Positions 1 to 12,538 of a stretch of 64,000 nt of DNA are shown piece by piece (the stretch's first letter is position 1; every line of letters starts with the position of its first letter). Source of the DNA: Megalopta genalis (taxonomy: Eukaryota; Arthropoda; Insecta; Hymenoptera; Halictidae); NCBI RefSeq assembly GCF_051020955.1, contig NW_027476341.1:186001-250000 (forward strand), read 5' to 3'. Below the pieces are notes generated by a model. That model ran no database searches, had not been told where the DNA came from, and was given only the letters and a program-made list of their open reading frames with translations. A program made the position numbers and the translations under genes.

Positions 1-3000
1 CACAAGTATTTGAAGCTAAACCATTTGTTTCGCATGGATTCGAAGATAAGCCATCTACTTCGCATTGATTTGAAGCTAAATCATGTGTTCGCATGGATTT
101 GAAGCTACCTCGTATGTTTCGCATGCTGTTGAAGCTAAGTCATGTATATCACAAGTATTTGAAGCTAAACCATTTGTTTCGCATGGATTCGAAGATAAGC
201 CTTCTACTTCGCATTCATTTGAAGCTAAATCATGTGTTCCGCATGGATTTGAATCTAACTCGTTTGTTTCGCATGCAGTTGAAGCTGAATCATGTATATC
301 ACAAGTGTTTGCGGCTAAACCATTTGTTTTGCATGTATTCGAAGGTAACCCTTCTACTTCGCATTGATTTGAAGCTACATCACGTGTTTCGCATGGATTT
401 GAATCTAACTCGTTTGTTTCGCATGCTGTTGAAACGAAATCATGTATATCACAAGTATTTGAAGCTAAACCATTTGCTTCGCATGGATTCGAAGATCATC
501 CTTCTACTTCGCATTGATTAGATGCTAAATCATGTGTATCGCATGGGTTTGAAGCTAACTCGTTTGTTTCGCCTGCATTTGAAGCCATATCACTTATATT
601 TTCAAATATGTGTAGCTAAATCATTCGTTTTGCATGGATTTGAAGCTAAGCCATCAACTTCGCGTTGACTTGATGCTAATTCATGTGTTTCGCATGGATT
701 TGAAGCTAACTCGATTGTTTCCTAGGCAGTTGAAGCTAAATCATGTATATCACAAGTATTTGAAGCTATATCATATGTTTCGCATGGATTCGAATATAAC
801 CCTTCTAATTCGCATTGATTTGAAGCTAAATCATGTGTTTCACATGGATTTGAAGCTAACTCGTTTGTTTCTCATGCTGTTGAAGCTAAATCATGTATAT
901 CACAAGTATTTGAAGCTAAACCATTTGTTTCGCATGGATTCGAAGATCAGCCTCCTACTTCGCATTGATTAGATGCTAAATCATGTGTTTCGCATGGATT
1001 TGAAGCTAACTCGTTTGTTTCGCATGCTGTTGAAGCTAAATCATGTATATCACAAGTATTTGAAGCTAAACCATTTGTTTCGCATGGATCCGAAGATAAG
1101 CCTCCTACTTCGCATTGATTTGAAGCTAAATCATGTATATCACAAGTATTTGAAGCTATATCATATGTTTCGCATGGATTCGAAGATAACCCTTCTAATT
1201 CGCATTGATTTGAAGCTAAATCATGTGTTTCGCATGGATTTGAAGCTAACTCGTTTGTTTCGCATGCTGTTGAAGCTAAGTCATGTATATCACAAGTATT
1301 TGAAGCTAAACCATTTGTTTCGCATGGATTCGCAGATAAGCCTCCTACCTCGCATTGATTTGAAGCTAAATCATGTGTTCGCATGGACTTGAAGCTACCT
1401 CGTTTGTTTCGCATTCTGTTGAAGCTAAATCAAGTGTATCACATGTATTTGAAGCCAAACCATTTGCTTCGCATGGATTCGAAGATCAGCCTTCTACTTC
1501 GCATTTATTAGATGGTAAATCATGCGTTTCGCATAGATTTGAAGCTAACTCGTTTGTTTCGCATTCTGTTGAAGCTAAATCATGCATATCACAAGTATTT
1601 GAAGCTAAACCATTTGTTTCGCATGGATTCGAAGGTAAGCCTCCTACTTCGCATTGATTTGAAGCTAAATCATGTGTTCGCATGGATTTGAAGCTACCTC
1701 GTTTGTTTCGCATGCTGTTAAAGCTAAGTCATGTATATCACAAGTATTTGCGGCTAAACCATTTGTTTCGCATGGATTCGAAGGTAACCCTTCTACTTCG
1801 CATTGATTTGAAGCTAAATCATGTGTTTCGCATGGATTTGAATCTAACTCGTTTGTTTCGCATGCTGTTGAAACTAAATCATGTATATCACAAGTATTTG
1901 AAGCTAAACCATTTGCTTCGCATGGATTCGAAGATCAGCCTTCTACTTCGCATTGATTAGATGCTAAATCATGTGTCTCGCATGGGTTTGAAGCTAACAC
2001 GTTTGTTTCGCCTGCATTTGAAGCTATATCATTTATATTCTCAAGTATGTGAAGCTAAATCATTCGTTTCGCATGGATTTGAAGCTAAGCCGTCAACTTC
2101 GCGTTGACTTGATCATAAATCATGTTTTTCGTTTGGACTTGAAGTTAACTCGTTTGTTTCGCATGCTGTTGAAGCTAAATCATGTATATCACAAGTATTT
2201 GAAGCTAAACCATTTGTTTCGCATGGATTCCAAGATAACCCTTCTAATTGGCATTGATTTGAGGCTAAATCATGTGTTTCGCATGGATTTGAAGCTAACT
2301 CGTTTGTTTCTCATGCTGTTGAAGCTAAATCATGTATATCACAAGTATTTGAAGCTAAACCATTTGTTTCGCATGGATCCGAAGATAAGCCTCCTACTTC
2401 GCATTGATTTGAAGCTAAATCATGTGTTCGCATGGATTTGAAGCTAACTCGTTTGCTTCGCATGCTGTTGAAGCTAAATCAAGTGTATCACAAGTATTTG
2501 AAGCTAAACCATTTGTTTCGCGTGGATTCGAAGATCAACCTTCTACTTCGTATTGATTAGATGCTAAATCATGTGTTTCGCATGGATTTGAAGCTAACTC
2601 GTTTGTTTCGCATGCTGTTGAAGCTAAATCATGTATATCACAAGTATTTGAAGCTATATCATATGTTTCGCATGGATTCGAAGATAACCCTTCTAATTCG
2701 CATTGATTTGAAGCTAAATCATGTGTTTCGCATGGATTTGAAGCTAACTCGTTTATTTCGCATGCTGTTGAAGCTAAATCATGTATATCACAAGTATATG
2801 AAGCTAATCCATTTGCTTCGCATGGATTCGTAGATAAACCTTCTACTTCGCATTGATTTGAAGCTAAATCATGTGTTTCGCATGGATTTGAATCTAACTC
2901 GTTTGTTTCGCATGCTGTTGAAACTAAATCATGTATATCACAAGTATTTGAAGCTAAACCATTTGTTTCGCATGGATTCCAAGATAACCCTTCTAATTCG

Positions 3001-3195
3001 CATTTATTAGATGGTAAATCATGCGTTTCGCATGGATTTGAAGCTAACTCGATTGTTTCGCATTCTGTTGAAGCTAAATCATGCATATCACAAGTATTTG
3101 AAGCTAAACCATTTGTTTCGCATGGATTCGAAGATAAGACATCTACTTCGCATTGATTTGAAGCTAAATCATGTGTTCGCATGGAATTGAAGCTA
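1..3195 (+). repeat. Long duplication, copy 1 (partner 5579-8773)
   Basis: The first roughly 3.2 kb matches 5579-8773 base for base at a constant offset of 5578. Reading along both copies I noted only three single-base differences: 383 versus 5961 (C/T), 787 versus 6365 (T/G) and 2932 versus 8510 (T/C). The match breaks at about 3196, where copy 1 has AACTCG and copy 2 has ACCTCG followed by different monomers. The left end is cut by the window edge. The offset is 186 monomers minus two bases, explained by 29-bp monomers in between. This implies a very recent duplication, or an assembly artefact. Confidence 0.93.
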
Positions 3196-3828
3196 ACTCG
3201 TTTGTTTCGCCTGCATTTCAAGCCATATCACTTATATTTTGAAATATGTGAAGCTAAATCATTCGTTTTGCATGGATTTGAAGCTAAGCCGTCAACTTCG
3301 CGTTGACTTGATGCTAATTCAGGTGTTTCGCATGGATTTGAAGCTAACTCGTTTGTTTCCTAGGCAGTTGAAGCTGAATCATGTATATCAAAAGTATTTG
3401 AAGCTAAACTATTCGTTTCGCATGGATTCGAAGATAAGCCTTCCACTTCGCATTGATTTGAAGCAAAATCATGTGTTCCGCATGGATTTGAAGCTAACTC
3501 GTTTGTTTCGCATGCAGTTGAAGCTGAATCATGTATATCACAAGTATTTAAAGCTAAACCATTTGCTTCGCATGGATTCGAAGGTCAGCCTTCTACTTCG
3601 CATTGATTTGAAGCTACATCATGTGTTTCGCATGGATTTGAATCTAACTCGTTTGTTTCGCATGCTGTTGAAACGAAATAATGTATATCACAAGTATTTG
3701 AAGCTAAACCATTTGCTTCGCATGGATTCGAAGATCAGCCTTCTACTTCGCATTGATTAGATGCTAAATCATGTGCATCGCATGGGTTTGAAGCTAACTC
3801 GTGTGTTTCGCCTGCATTTGAAGCTATA

Positions 3829-4548
3829 TCACTTATATTCACAAGTATGTGAAGCTAAATCATTCGTTTTGCATGGATTTGAAGCTAAGCCATCAACTTC
3901 GCGTTGACTTGATGCTAATTCATGTGTCTCGCATGGATTTGAAGCTAACTCGTTTGTTTCGCAGGCAGTTGAATCTGAATCATTTATATCAAAAGTATTT
4001 GAAGCTAAACTATTCGTTTCGCATGGATTCGAAGATAAGCCTTCCACTTCGCATTGATTTGAAGCTAAATCATGTGTTCCGCATGGATTTGAAGCTGACT
4101 CGTTTGTTTCGCATGCAGTTGAAGCTGAATCATGTATATCACAAGTATTTGCGGCTAAACCATTTGTTTCGCATGGATTTGAAGCTAACTCGTCTGTTTC
4201 GCATGCTGTTGAAGCTGAATCATGTATATCGCAAGTATTTGTAGCTATATCATATGTTTCGCATGGATTCGAAGATAAACCTTCTAATTCGCATTGATTT
4301 GAAGCTAAATCATGTGTTTCGCATGGATTTGAAGCTAACTCGTTTGTTTCGCATGCAGTTGAAGGTGAATCATGAATGTCACAAGTATTTGAAGCTAAAC
4401 TATTCGTTTCGCATGGATTCGAAGATAACCCTTCTTCTTCGCATTGATTTGAAGCTAAATCATGTGTTTCGCATGGATTTGAATCTAACTCGTTTGTTTC
4501 GCATGCTGTTGAAGCTAAATCATGTATATCACAATTATTTGAAGCCAA
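3829..4548 (-). other. Longest open frame of the Cys-bearing minus-strand decapeptide (239 codons)
   Basis: The minus strand read in the PCETHDLASN frame gives one cysteine per decapeptide, cycling through forms such as LASNPCETHD, LASNQCEVEG, LSSNPCETNG, LASNTCDIHD and LASTACETNE. This is the longest uninterrupted run; others of 225-228 codons are at 2535-3221, 8113-8790, 9311-9988 and 13211-13888, which are mostly copies of one another. The composition (Cys every ten residues, acidic, Ser/Asn-rich) is more protein-like than the + LKL frame. However, stops and frame shifts cut it every few hundred bases, and this run begins at a TTG rather than an ATG. I recognise no family. Confidence 0.15.
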
Positions 4549-4595
4549 ACCATTTGTATCGCATGGAATCGAAGATAAGCCACCTACTCCGCATT

Positions 4596-4745
4596 GATTT
4601 GAAGCTAAATCATGTGTTTCGCATGGTTTTGAAGCTAACTCGTTTATTTCGCATGCTGTTGAAGCTAAATCATGTATATCACAAGTATTTGAAGCTAAAC
4701 CATTTGCTTCGCATGGATTCGAAGATCAGCCTTCTACTTCGCATT
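4596..4745 (+). repeat. Reference copy of the 150-bp pentameric higher-order repeat (A-B-C-D-E)
   Basis: This is a clean example of the higher-order unit: A at 4596-4625, B at 4626-4655, C at 4656-4685, D at 4686-4715 and E at 4716-4745, after which A begins again at 4746. Diagnostic cores are AAATCATGTG (A), AACTCGTTTG (B), AAATCATGTATATCACAAG (C), AAACCATTTG (D) and a GCCTTCTACTTCGCATT-type end (E). C is distinctive in ending CACAAG rather than CGCATG; E is distinctive in carrying TTCGAA in most copies and ending CATT. The same five-type order recurs through most of the window, with skipped or repeated members, so the pentamer is the dominant homogenisation unit. Confidence 0.93.
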
Positions 4746-5114
4746 GATTTGAAGCTAAATCATGTGTTTCGCATGGATTTGAATCTAACTCGTTTGTTTC
4801 GCATGCTGTTGAAACTAAATCATGTATATCACAAGTATTTGAAGCTAAACCATTTGTTTCGCATGGATTCCAAGATAACCCTTCTAATTCGCATTTATTA
4901 GATGGTAAATCATGCGTTTCGCATGGATTTGAAGCTAACTCGATTGTTTCGCATTCTGTTGAAGCTAAATCACGCATATCACAAGTATTTGAAGCTAAAC
5001 CATTTGTTTCGCATGGATTCGAAGATAAGCCATCTACTTCGCATTGATTTGAAGCTAAATCATGTGTTCGCATGGATTTGAAGCTACCTCGTATGTTTCG
5101 CATGCTGTTGAAGC
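4730..5114 (+). repeat. 385-bp duplication, copy 1 (partner 5329-5713)
   Basis: This matches 5329-5713 at an offset of 599, which is twenty monomers less one base, because the interval contains a 29-bp A monomer. The sequence upstream (C/D monomers before 4730) and downstream (ATATCATG versus AAGTCATG after about 5114) differs between the copies. Confidence 0.85.
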
Positions 5115-5328
5115 TATATCATGTATATCACAAGCATTTGAAGCTAAACCATTTGTTTCGCATGGTTTCGAAGATAAGCCTTCCACTTCGCATTCATTTG
5201 AAGCTAAATCATGTGTTCCGCATGGATTTGAAGCTAACTCGTTTGTTTCGCATGCTGTTGAAGCTAAATCATGTATATCACAAGTATATTAAGCTAATCC
5301 ATTTGTTTCGCATGGATTCGTAGATAAG

Positions 5329-5713
5329 CCTTCTACTTCGCATTGATTTGAAGCTAAATCATGTGTTTCGCATGGATTTGAATCTAACTCGTTTGTTTCG
5401 CATGCTGTTGAAACTAAATCATGTATATCACAAGTATTTGAAGCTAAACCATTTGTTTCGCATGGATTCCAAGATAACCCTTCTAATTCGCATTTATTAG
5501 ATGGTAAATCATGCGTTTCGCATGGATTTGAAGCTAACTCGATTGTTTCGCATTCTGTTGAAGCTAAATCACGCATATCACAAGTATTTGAAGCTAAACC
5601 ATTTGTTTCGCATGGATTCGAAGATAAGCCATCTACTTCGCATTGATTTGAAGCTAAATCATGTGTTCGCATGGATTTGAAGCTACCTCGTATGTTTCGC
5701 ATGCTGTTGAAGC
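5329..5713 (+). repeat. 385-bp duplication, copy 2 (partner 4730-5114)
   Basis: This is the second copy at offset 599. It runs into the start of the long duplication copy 2 at 5579. Confidence 0.85.
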
Positions 5714-8700
5714 TAAGTCATGTATATCACAAGTATTTGAAGCTAAACCATTTGTTTCGCATGGATTCGAAGATAAGCCTTCTACTTCGCATTCATTTGA
5801 AGCTAAATCATGTGTTCCGCATGGATTTGAATCTAACTCGTTTGTTTCGCATGCAGTTGAAGCTGAATCATGTATATCACAAGTGTTTGCGGCTAAACCA
5901 TTTGTTTTGCATGTATTCGAAGGTAACCCTTCTACTTCGCATTGATTTGAAGCTACATCATGTGTTTCGCATGGATTTGAATCTAACTCGTTTGTTTCGC
6001 ATGCTGTTGAAACGAAATCATGTATATCACAAGTATTTGAAGCTAAACCATTTGCTTCGCATGGATTCGAAGATCATCCTTCTACTTCGCATTGATTAGA
6101 TGCTAAATCATGTGTATCGCATGGGTTTGAAGCTAACTCGTTTGTTTCGCCTGCATTTGAAGCCATATCACTTATATTTTCAAATATGTGTAGCTAAATC
6201 ATTCGTTTTGCATGGATTTGAAGCTAAGCCATCAACTTCGCGTTGACTTGATGCTAATTCATGTGTTTCGCATGGATTTGAAGCTAACTCGATTGTTTCC
6301 TAGGCAGTTGAAGCTAAATCATGTATATCACAAGTATTTGAAGCTATATCATATGTTTCGCATGGATTCGAAGATAACCCTTCTAATTCGCATTGATTTG
6401 AAGCTAAATCATGTGTTTCACATGGATTTGAAGCTAACTCGTTTGTTTCTCATGCTGTTGAAGCTAAATCATGTATATCACAAGTATTTGAAGCTAAACC
6501 ATTTGTTTCGCATGGATTCGAAGATCAGCCTCCTACTTCGCATTGATTAGATGCTAAATCATGTGTTTCGCATGGATTTGAAGCTAACTCGTTTGTTTCG
6601 CATGCTGTTGAAGCTAAATCATGTATATCACAAGTATTTGAAGCTAAACCATTTGTTTCGCATGGATCCGAAGATAAGCCTCCTACTTCGCATTGATTTG
6701 AAGCTAAATCATGTATATCACAAGTATTTGAAGCTATATCATATGTTTCGCATGGATTCGAAGATAACCCTTCTAATTCGCATTGATTTGAAGCTAAATC
6801 ATGTGTTTCGCATGGATTTGAAGCTAACTCGTTTGTTTCGCATGCTGTTGAAGCTAAGTCATGTATATCACAAGTATTTGAAGCTAAACCATTTGTTTCG
6901 CATGGATTCGCAGATAAGCCTCCTACCTCGCATTGATTTGAAGCTAAATCATGTGTTCGCATGGACTTGAAGCTACCTCGTTTGTTTCGCATTCTGTTGA
7001 AGCTAAATCAAGTGTATCACATGTATTTGAAGCCAAACCATTTGCTTCGCATGGATTCGAAGATCAGCCTTCTACTTCGCATTTATTAGATGGTAAATCA
7101 TGCGTTTCGCATAGATTTGAAGCTAACTCGTTTGTTTCGCATTCTGTTGAAGCTAAATCATGCATATCACAAGTATTTGAAGCTAAACCATTTGTTTCGC
7201 ATGGATTCGAAGGTAAGCCTCCTACTTCGCATTGATTTGAAGCTAAATCATGTGTTCGCATGGATTTGAAGCTACCTCGTTTGTTTCGCATGCTGTTAAA
7301 GCTAAGTCATGTATATCACAAGTATTTGCGGCTAAACCATTTGTTTCGCATGGATTCGAAGGTAACCCTTCTACTTCGCATTGATTTGAAGCTAAATCAT
7401 GTGTTTCGCATGGATTTGAATCTAACTCGTTTGTTTCGCATGCTGTTGAAACTAAATCATGTATATCACAAGTATTTGAAGCTAAACCATTTGCTTCGCA
7501 TGGATTCGAAGATCAGCCTTCTACTTCGCATTGATTAGATGCTAAATCATGTGTCTCGCATGGGTTTGAAGCTAACACGTTTGTTTCGCCTGCATTTGAA
7601 GCTATATCATTTATATTCTCAAGTATGTGAAGCTAAATCATTCGTTTCGCATGGATTTGAAGCTAAGCCGTCAACTTCGCGTTGACTTGATCATAAATCA
7701 TGTTTTTCGTTTGGACTTGAAGTTAACTCGTTTGTTTCGCATGCTGTTGAAGCTAAATCATGTATATCACAAGTATTTGAAGCTAAACCATTTGTTTCGC
7801 ATGGATTCCAAGATAACCCTTCTAATTGGCATTGATTTGAGGCTAAATCATGTGTTTCGCATGGATTTGAAGCTAACTCGTTTGTTTCTCATGCTGTTGA
7901 AGCTAAATCATGTATATCACAAGTATTTGAAGCTAAACCATTTGTTTCGCATGGATCCGAAGATAAGCCTCCTACTTCGCATTGATTTGAAGCTAAATCA
8001 TGTGTTCGCATGGATTTGAAGCTAACTCGTTTGCTTCGCATGCTGTTGAAGCTAAATCAAGTGTATCACAAGTATTTGAAGCTAAACCATTTGTTTCGCG
8101 TGGATTCGAAGATCAACCTTCTACTTCGTATTGATTAGATGCTAAATCATGTGTTTCGCATGGATTTGAAGCTAACTCGTTTGTTTCGCATGCTGTTGAA
8201 GCTAAATCATGTATATCACAAGTATTTGAAGCTATATCATATGTTTCGCATGGATTCGAAGATAACCCTTCTAATTCGCATTGATTTGAAGCTAAATCAT
8301 GTGTTTCGCATGGATTTGAAGCTAACTCGTTTATTTCGCATGCTGTTGAAGCTAAATCATGTATATCACAAGTATATGAAGCTAATCCATTTGCTTCGCA
8401 TGGATTCGTAGATAAACCTTCTACTTCGCATTGATTTGAAGCTAAATCATGTGTTTCGCATGGATTTGAATCTAACTCGTTTGTTTCGCATGCTGTTGAA
8501 ACTAAATCACGTATATCACAAGTATTTGAAGCTAAACCATTTGTTTCGCATGGATTCCAAGATAACCCTTCTAATTCGCATTTATTAGATGGTAAATCAT
8601 GCGTTTCGCATGGATTTGAAGCTAACTCGATTGTTTCGCATTCTGTTGAAGCTAAATCATGCATATCACAAGTATTTGAAGCTAAACCATTTGTTTCGCA

Positions 8701-8773
8701 TGGATTCGAAGATAAGACATCTACTTCGCATTGATTTGAAGCTAAATCATGTGTTCGCATGGAATTGAAGCTA
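5579..8773 (+). repeat. Long duplication, copy 2 (partner 1-3195)
   Basis: This is the second copy of the left-edge block. It is nearly identical to 1-3195, with no indel noticed over about 3.2 kb. Its right end overlaps the 1198-bp-spaced duplication 7905-8989/9103-10187, so the two events are layered. Confidence 0.93.
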
Positions 8774-8989
8774 CCTCGTTTGTTTCGCATGCTGTTGAAG
8801 CTAAGTCATGTATATCACAAGTATTTGAAGCTAAACCATTTGTTTCGCATGGATTCGAAGATAAGCCTTCTACTTCGCATACATTTGAAGCTAAATCATG
8901 TGTTCCGCATGGATTTGAATCTAACTCGTTTGTTTCGCATGCAGTTGAAGCTGAATCATGTATATCACAAGTGTTTGCTGCTAAACCAT
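7905..8989 (+). repeat. 1.1-kb duplication, copy 1 (partners 9103-10187 and 13003-14087)
   Basis: This matches 9103-10187 at an offset of 1198, and through that copy also 13003-14087. The identity starts within a C monomer and ends where TTTGTTTTGCATGG (8989 on) is replaced by TTTGCTTCGCATGG. A few substitutions separate the copies, for example AAGTATTTG versus AAGAATTTG at the left end. The offset is forty monomers minus two. Confidence 0.87.
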
Positions 8990-9102
8990 TTGTTTTGCAT
9001 GGATTCGAAGGTAACCCTTCTACTTCGCATTGATTTGAAGCTACATCATGTGTTTCGCATGGATTTGAATCTAACTCGTTTGTTTCGCATGCTGTTGAAA
9101 CG

Positions 9103-10585
9103 AAATCATGTATATCACAAGAATTTGAAGCTAAACCATTTGTTTCGCATGGATCCGAAGATAAGCCTCCTACTTCGCATTGATTTGAAGCTAAATCATG
9201 TGTTCGCAGGGATTTGAAGCTAACTCGTTTGCTTCGCATGCTGTTGAAGCTAAATCAAGTGTATCACAAGTATTTGAAGCTAAACCATTTGTTTCGCGTG
9301 GATTCGAAGATCAACCTTCTACTTCGTATTGATTAGATGCTAAATCATGTGTTTCGCATGGATTTGAAGCTAACTCGTTTGTTTCGCATGCTGTTGAAGC
9401 TAAATCATGTATATCACAAGTATTTGAAGCTATATCATATGTTTCGCATGGATTCGAAGATAACCCTTCTAATTCGCATTGATTTGAAGCTAAATCATGT
9501 GTTTCGCATGGATTTGAAGCTAACTCGTTTATTTCGCATGCTGTTGAAGCTAAATCATGTATATCACAAGTATATGAAGCTAATCCATTTGCTTCGCATG
9601 GATTCGTAGATAAACCTTCTACTTCGCATTGATTTGAAGCTAAATCATGTGTTTCGCATGGATTTGAATCTAACTCGTTTGTTTCGCATGCTGTTGAAAC
9701 TAAATCATGTATATCACAAGTATTTGAAGCTAAACCATTTGCTTCGCATGGATTCCAAGATAACCCTTCTAATTCGCATTTATTAGATGGTAAATCATGC
9801 GTTTCGCATGGATTTGAAGCTAACTCGATTGTTTCGCATTCTGTTGAAGCTAAATCATGCATATCACAAGTATTTGAAGCTAAACCATTTGTTTCGCATG
9901 GATTCGAAGATAAGCCATCTACTTCGCATTGATTTGAAGCTAAATCATGTGTTCGCATGGAATTGAAACTACCTCGTTTGTTTCGCATGCTGTTGAAGCT
10001 AAGTCATGTATATCACAAGTATTTGAAGCTAAACCATTTGTTTCGCATGGATTCGAAGATAAGCCTTCTACTTCGCATACATTTGAAGCTAAATCATGTG
10101 TTCCGCATGGATTTGAATCTAACTCGTTTGTTTCGCATGCAGTTGAAGCTGAATCATGTATATCACAAGTGTTTGCGGCTAAACCATTTGCTTCGCATGG
10201 ATTCGAAGATCATCCTTCTACTTCGCATTGATTAGATGCTAAATCATGTGTATCGCATGGGTTTGAAGCTAACTCGTTTGTTTCCCCTGCATTTGAAGCC
10301 ATATCACTTATATTTTCAAATATGTGTAGCTAAATCATTCGTTTTGCATGGATTTGAAGCTAAGCCATCAACTTCGCGTTGACTTGATGCTAATTCATGT
10401 GTTTCGCATGGATTTGAAGCTAACTCGATTGTTTCCTAGGCAGTTGAAGCTAAATCATGTATATCACAAGTATTTGAAGCTAAACCATTTGTTTCGCATG
10501 GATTCCAAGATAACCCTTCTAATTCGCATTGATTTGAAGCTAAATTATGTGTTTCACATGGATTTGAAGCTAACTCGTTTGTTTC
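9103..10585 (+). repeat. 1.5-kb duplication, copy 1 (partner 13003-14485)
   Basis: This matches 13003-14485 at an exact offset of 3900, or 130 monomers. Only isolated differences were seen, for example TTTGCTTCGC at about 9740 versus TTTGTTTCGC at about 13640. Left flanks differ in the B and C monomers; right flanks differ where copy 1 reads GTTTCGCATTCTG and copy 2 reads GTTTCTCATGCTG. Confidence 0.9.
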
Positions 10586-11344
10586 GCATTCTGTTGAAGC
10601 TAAATCAAATGTATCACAAGTATTTGAAGCCAAACCATTTGCTTCGCATGGATTCGAAGATCAGCCTTCTACTACGCATTGATTAGATGCTAAATCATGT
10701 GTTTCGCATGGATTTGAAGCTAACTCGTTTGTATCGCATGCTGTTGAAACTAAATCATGTATATCACAAGGATTTGAAGCTAAATCATATGTTTCGCATG
10801 GATTCGAAGATAACCCTTCTAATTCGCATTGATTTGAAGTTAAATCATGTGTTTCGCATGGATTTGAAGCTAACTCGTTTGTTTCGCATGCTGTTGAAGC
10901 TAAGTCATGTATATCACAAGTATTTGAAGCCATATCATTTGTTTCGCATGGATTCGAAGATTAGCCTTCTACTTCGCATTGATGAGATTCTAAATCATGT
11001 GTTTAGCATGGGTTTGAATCTAACTCGTTTGTTTCGCCTGCATTTGAAGCTATATCACTTATATTCACAAGTATGTGAAGCTAAATCATTCGTTTCGCAT
11101 TTATTTGAAGCAAAGCCATTAACTTCGCGTTGACTTGATACTAAATCATGTTTTTCGTTTGGACTTGAAGCTAACTCGTTTGTTTAGCATGTTGTTGAAG
11201 CTAAATCATGTATATCACAAGTATTTGAAGCTATATCATATGTTTCGCATGGATTCGAAGATAACCCTTCTAATTCGCATTGATTTGAAGCTAAATCATG
11301 TGTTTCGCATGGATTTGAAGCTAACTCGTTTGTTTCGCATGCTG

Positions 11345-12538
11345 TTGATGCTAAGTCATGTATATCACAAGTATTTGAAGCTAAACCATTTGTTTCGCAT
11401 GGATTCGAAGATAAGCCTCCTACGACGCATCGATTTGAAGCTAAATCATTTGTTCGCATGGACTTGAAGCTACCTCGTTTGTTTCGCATTCTGTTGAAGC
11501 TAAATCAAGTGTATCACAAGTATTTGAAGCCAAACCATTTGCTTCGCATGGATTCGAAGCTCAGCCTTCTACTTCGCATTTATTAGATGGTAAATCATGC
11601 GTTTCGCATGGATTTGAAGCTAACTCGTTTGTTTCGCATTCTGTTGAAGCTAAATCATGCATATCACAAGTATTTGAAGCTAAACCATTTGTTTCGCATG
11701 GATTCGAAGATAAGCCTCCTACTTCGCATTGATTTGAAGCTAAATCATGTGTTCGCATGGATTTGAAGCTACCTCGTTTGTTTCGCATGCTGTTAAAGCT
11801 AAATCATGTATATCACAAGTATTTGAAGCTATATCATATGTTTCGCATGGATTCGAAGATAACCCTTCTAATTCGCATTGATTTGAAGCTAAATCATGTG
11901 TTTAGGATGGATTTGAAGCTAACTCGTTTTTTTTTCGCATGCTGTTTTAAGCTAAGTCATGTATATCACAAGTATTTGAAGCTAAACCATTTGTTTCGCA
12001 TGGATTCGAAGATAAGCCTCCTACCTCGCATTGATTTGAAGCTAAATCATATGTTCGCATGGACTTGAAGCTACCTCGTTTGTTTCGCATTCTGTTGAAG
12101 CTAAATCAAATGTATCACAAGTATTTGAAGCCAAACCATTTGCTTCGCATGGATTCGAAGATCAGGCTTCTACTTCGCATTTATTAGATGGTAAATCATG
12201 CGTTTCGCATGGATTTGAAGCTAACTCGTTCGTTTCGCATGCTGTTGAAGCTAAGTCATGTATATCACAAGTATTTGAAGCTAAACCATTTGTTTCGCAT
12301 GGATTCGAAGATAAGCCTCCTACGACGCATTGATTTGAAGCTAAATCATTTGTTCGCATGGACTTGAAGCTACCTCGTTTGTTTCGCATTCTGTTGAAGC
12401 TAAATCAAGTGTATCACAAGTATTTGAAGCCAAACCATTTGCTTCGCATGGATTCGAAGCTCTGCCTTCTACTTCGCATTTATTAGATGGTAAATCATGC
12501 GTATCGCATGGATTTGAAGCTAACTCGTTTGTTTCGCA
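11345..12538 (+). repeat. 1.2-kb duplication (partner 16387-17580)
   Basis: This matches 16387-17580 at an offset of 5042. It includes the odd monomer pair with a run of nine T at 11927-11935 followed by CTGTTTTAAGC, and the E variant TCCTACGACGCAT. Isolated differences occur, for example CATCGATTTG at about 11430 versus CATTGATTTG, and CTCTGCC versus CTCAGCC near 12460. Confidence 0.88.

Noticed and set aside
83..367. FEAKSCVSHG-type open frame as a small gene
   Set aside because: It ends at the CATTGA of the E monomer, as this frame does in most pentamers; its near copy at 5661-5945 belongs to the 3.2-kb duplication and gives no independent support.
11921..11960. T-run at 11927-11935 as a transcription terminator
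   Set aside because: There is no GC-rich stem before it, and it recurs in each 900-bp copy as a slipped version of the CGTTTGTTTCG monomer end.
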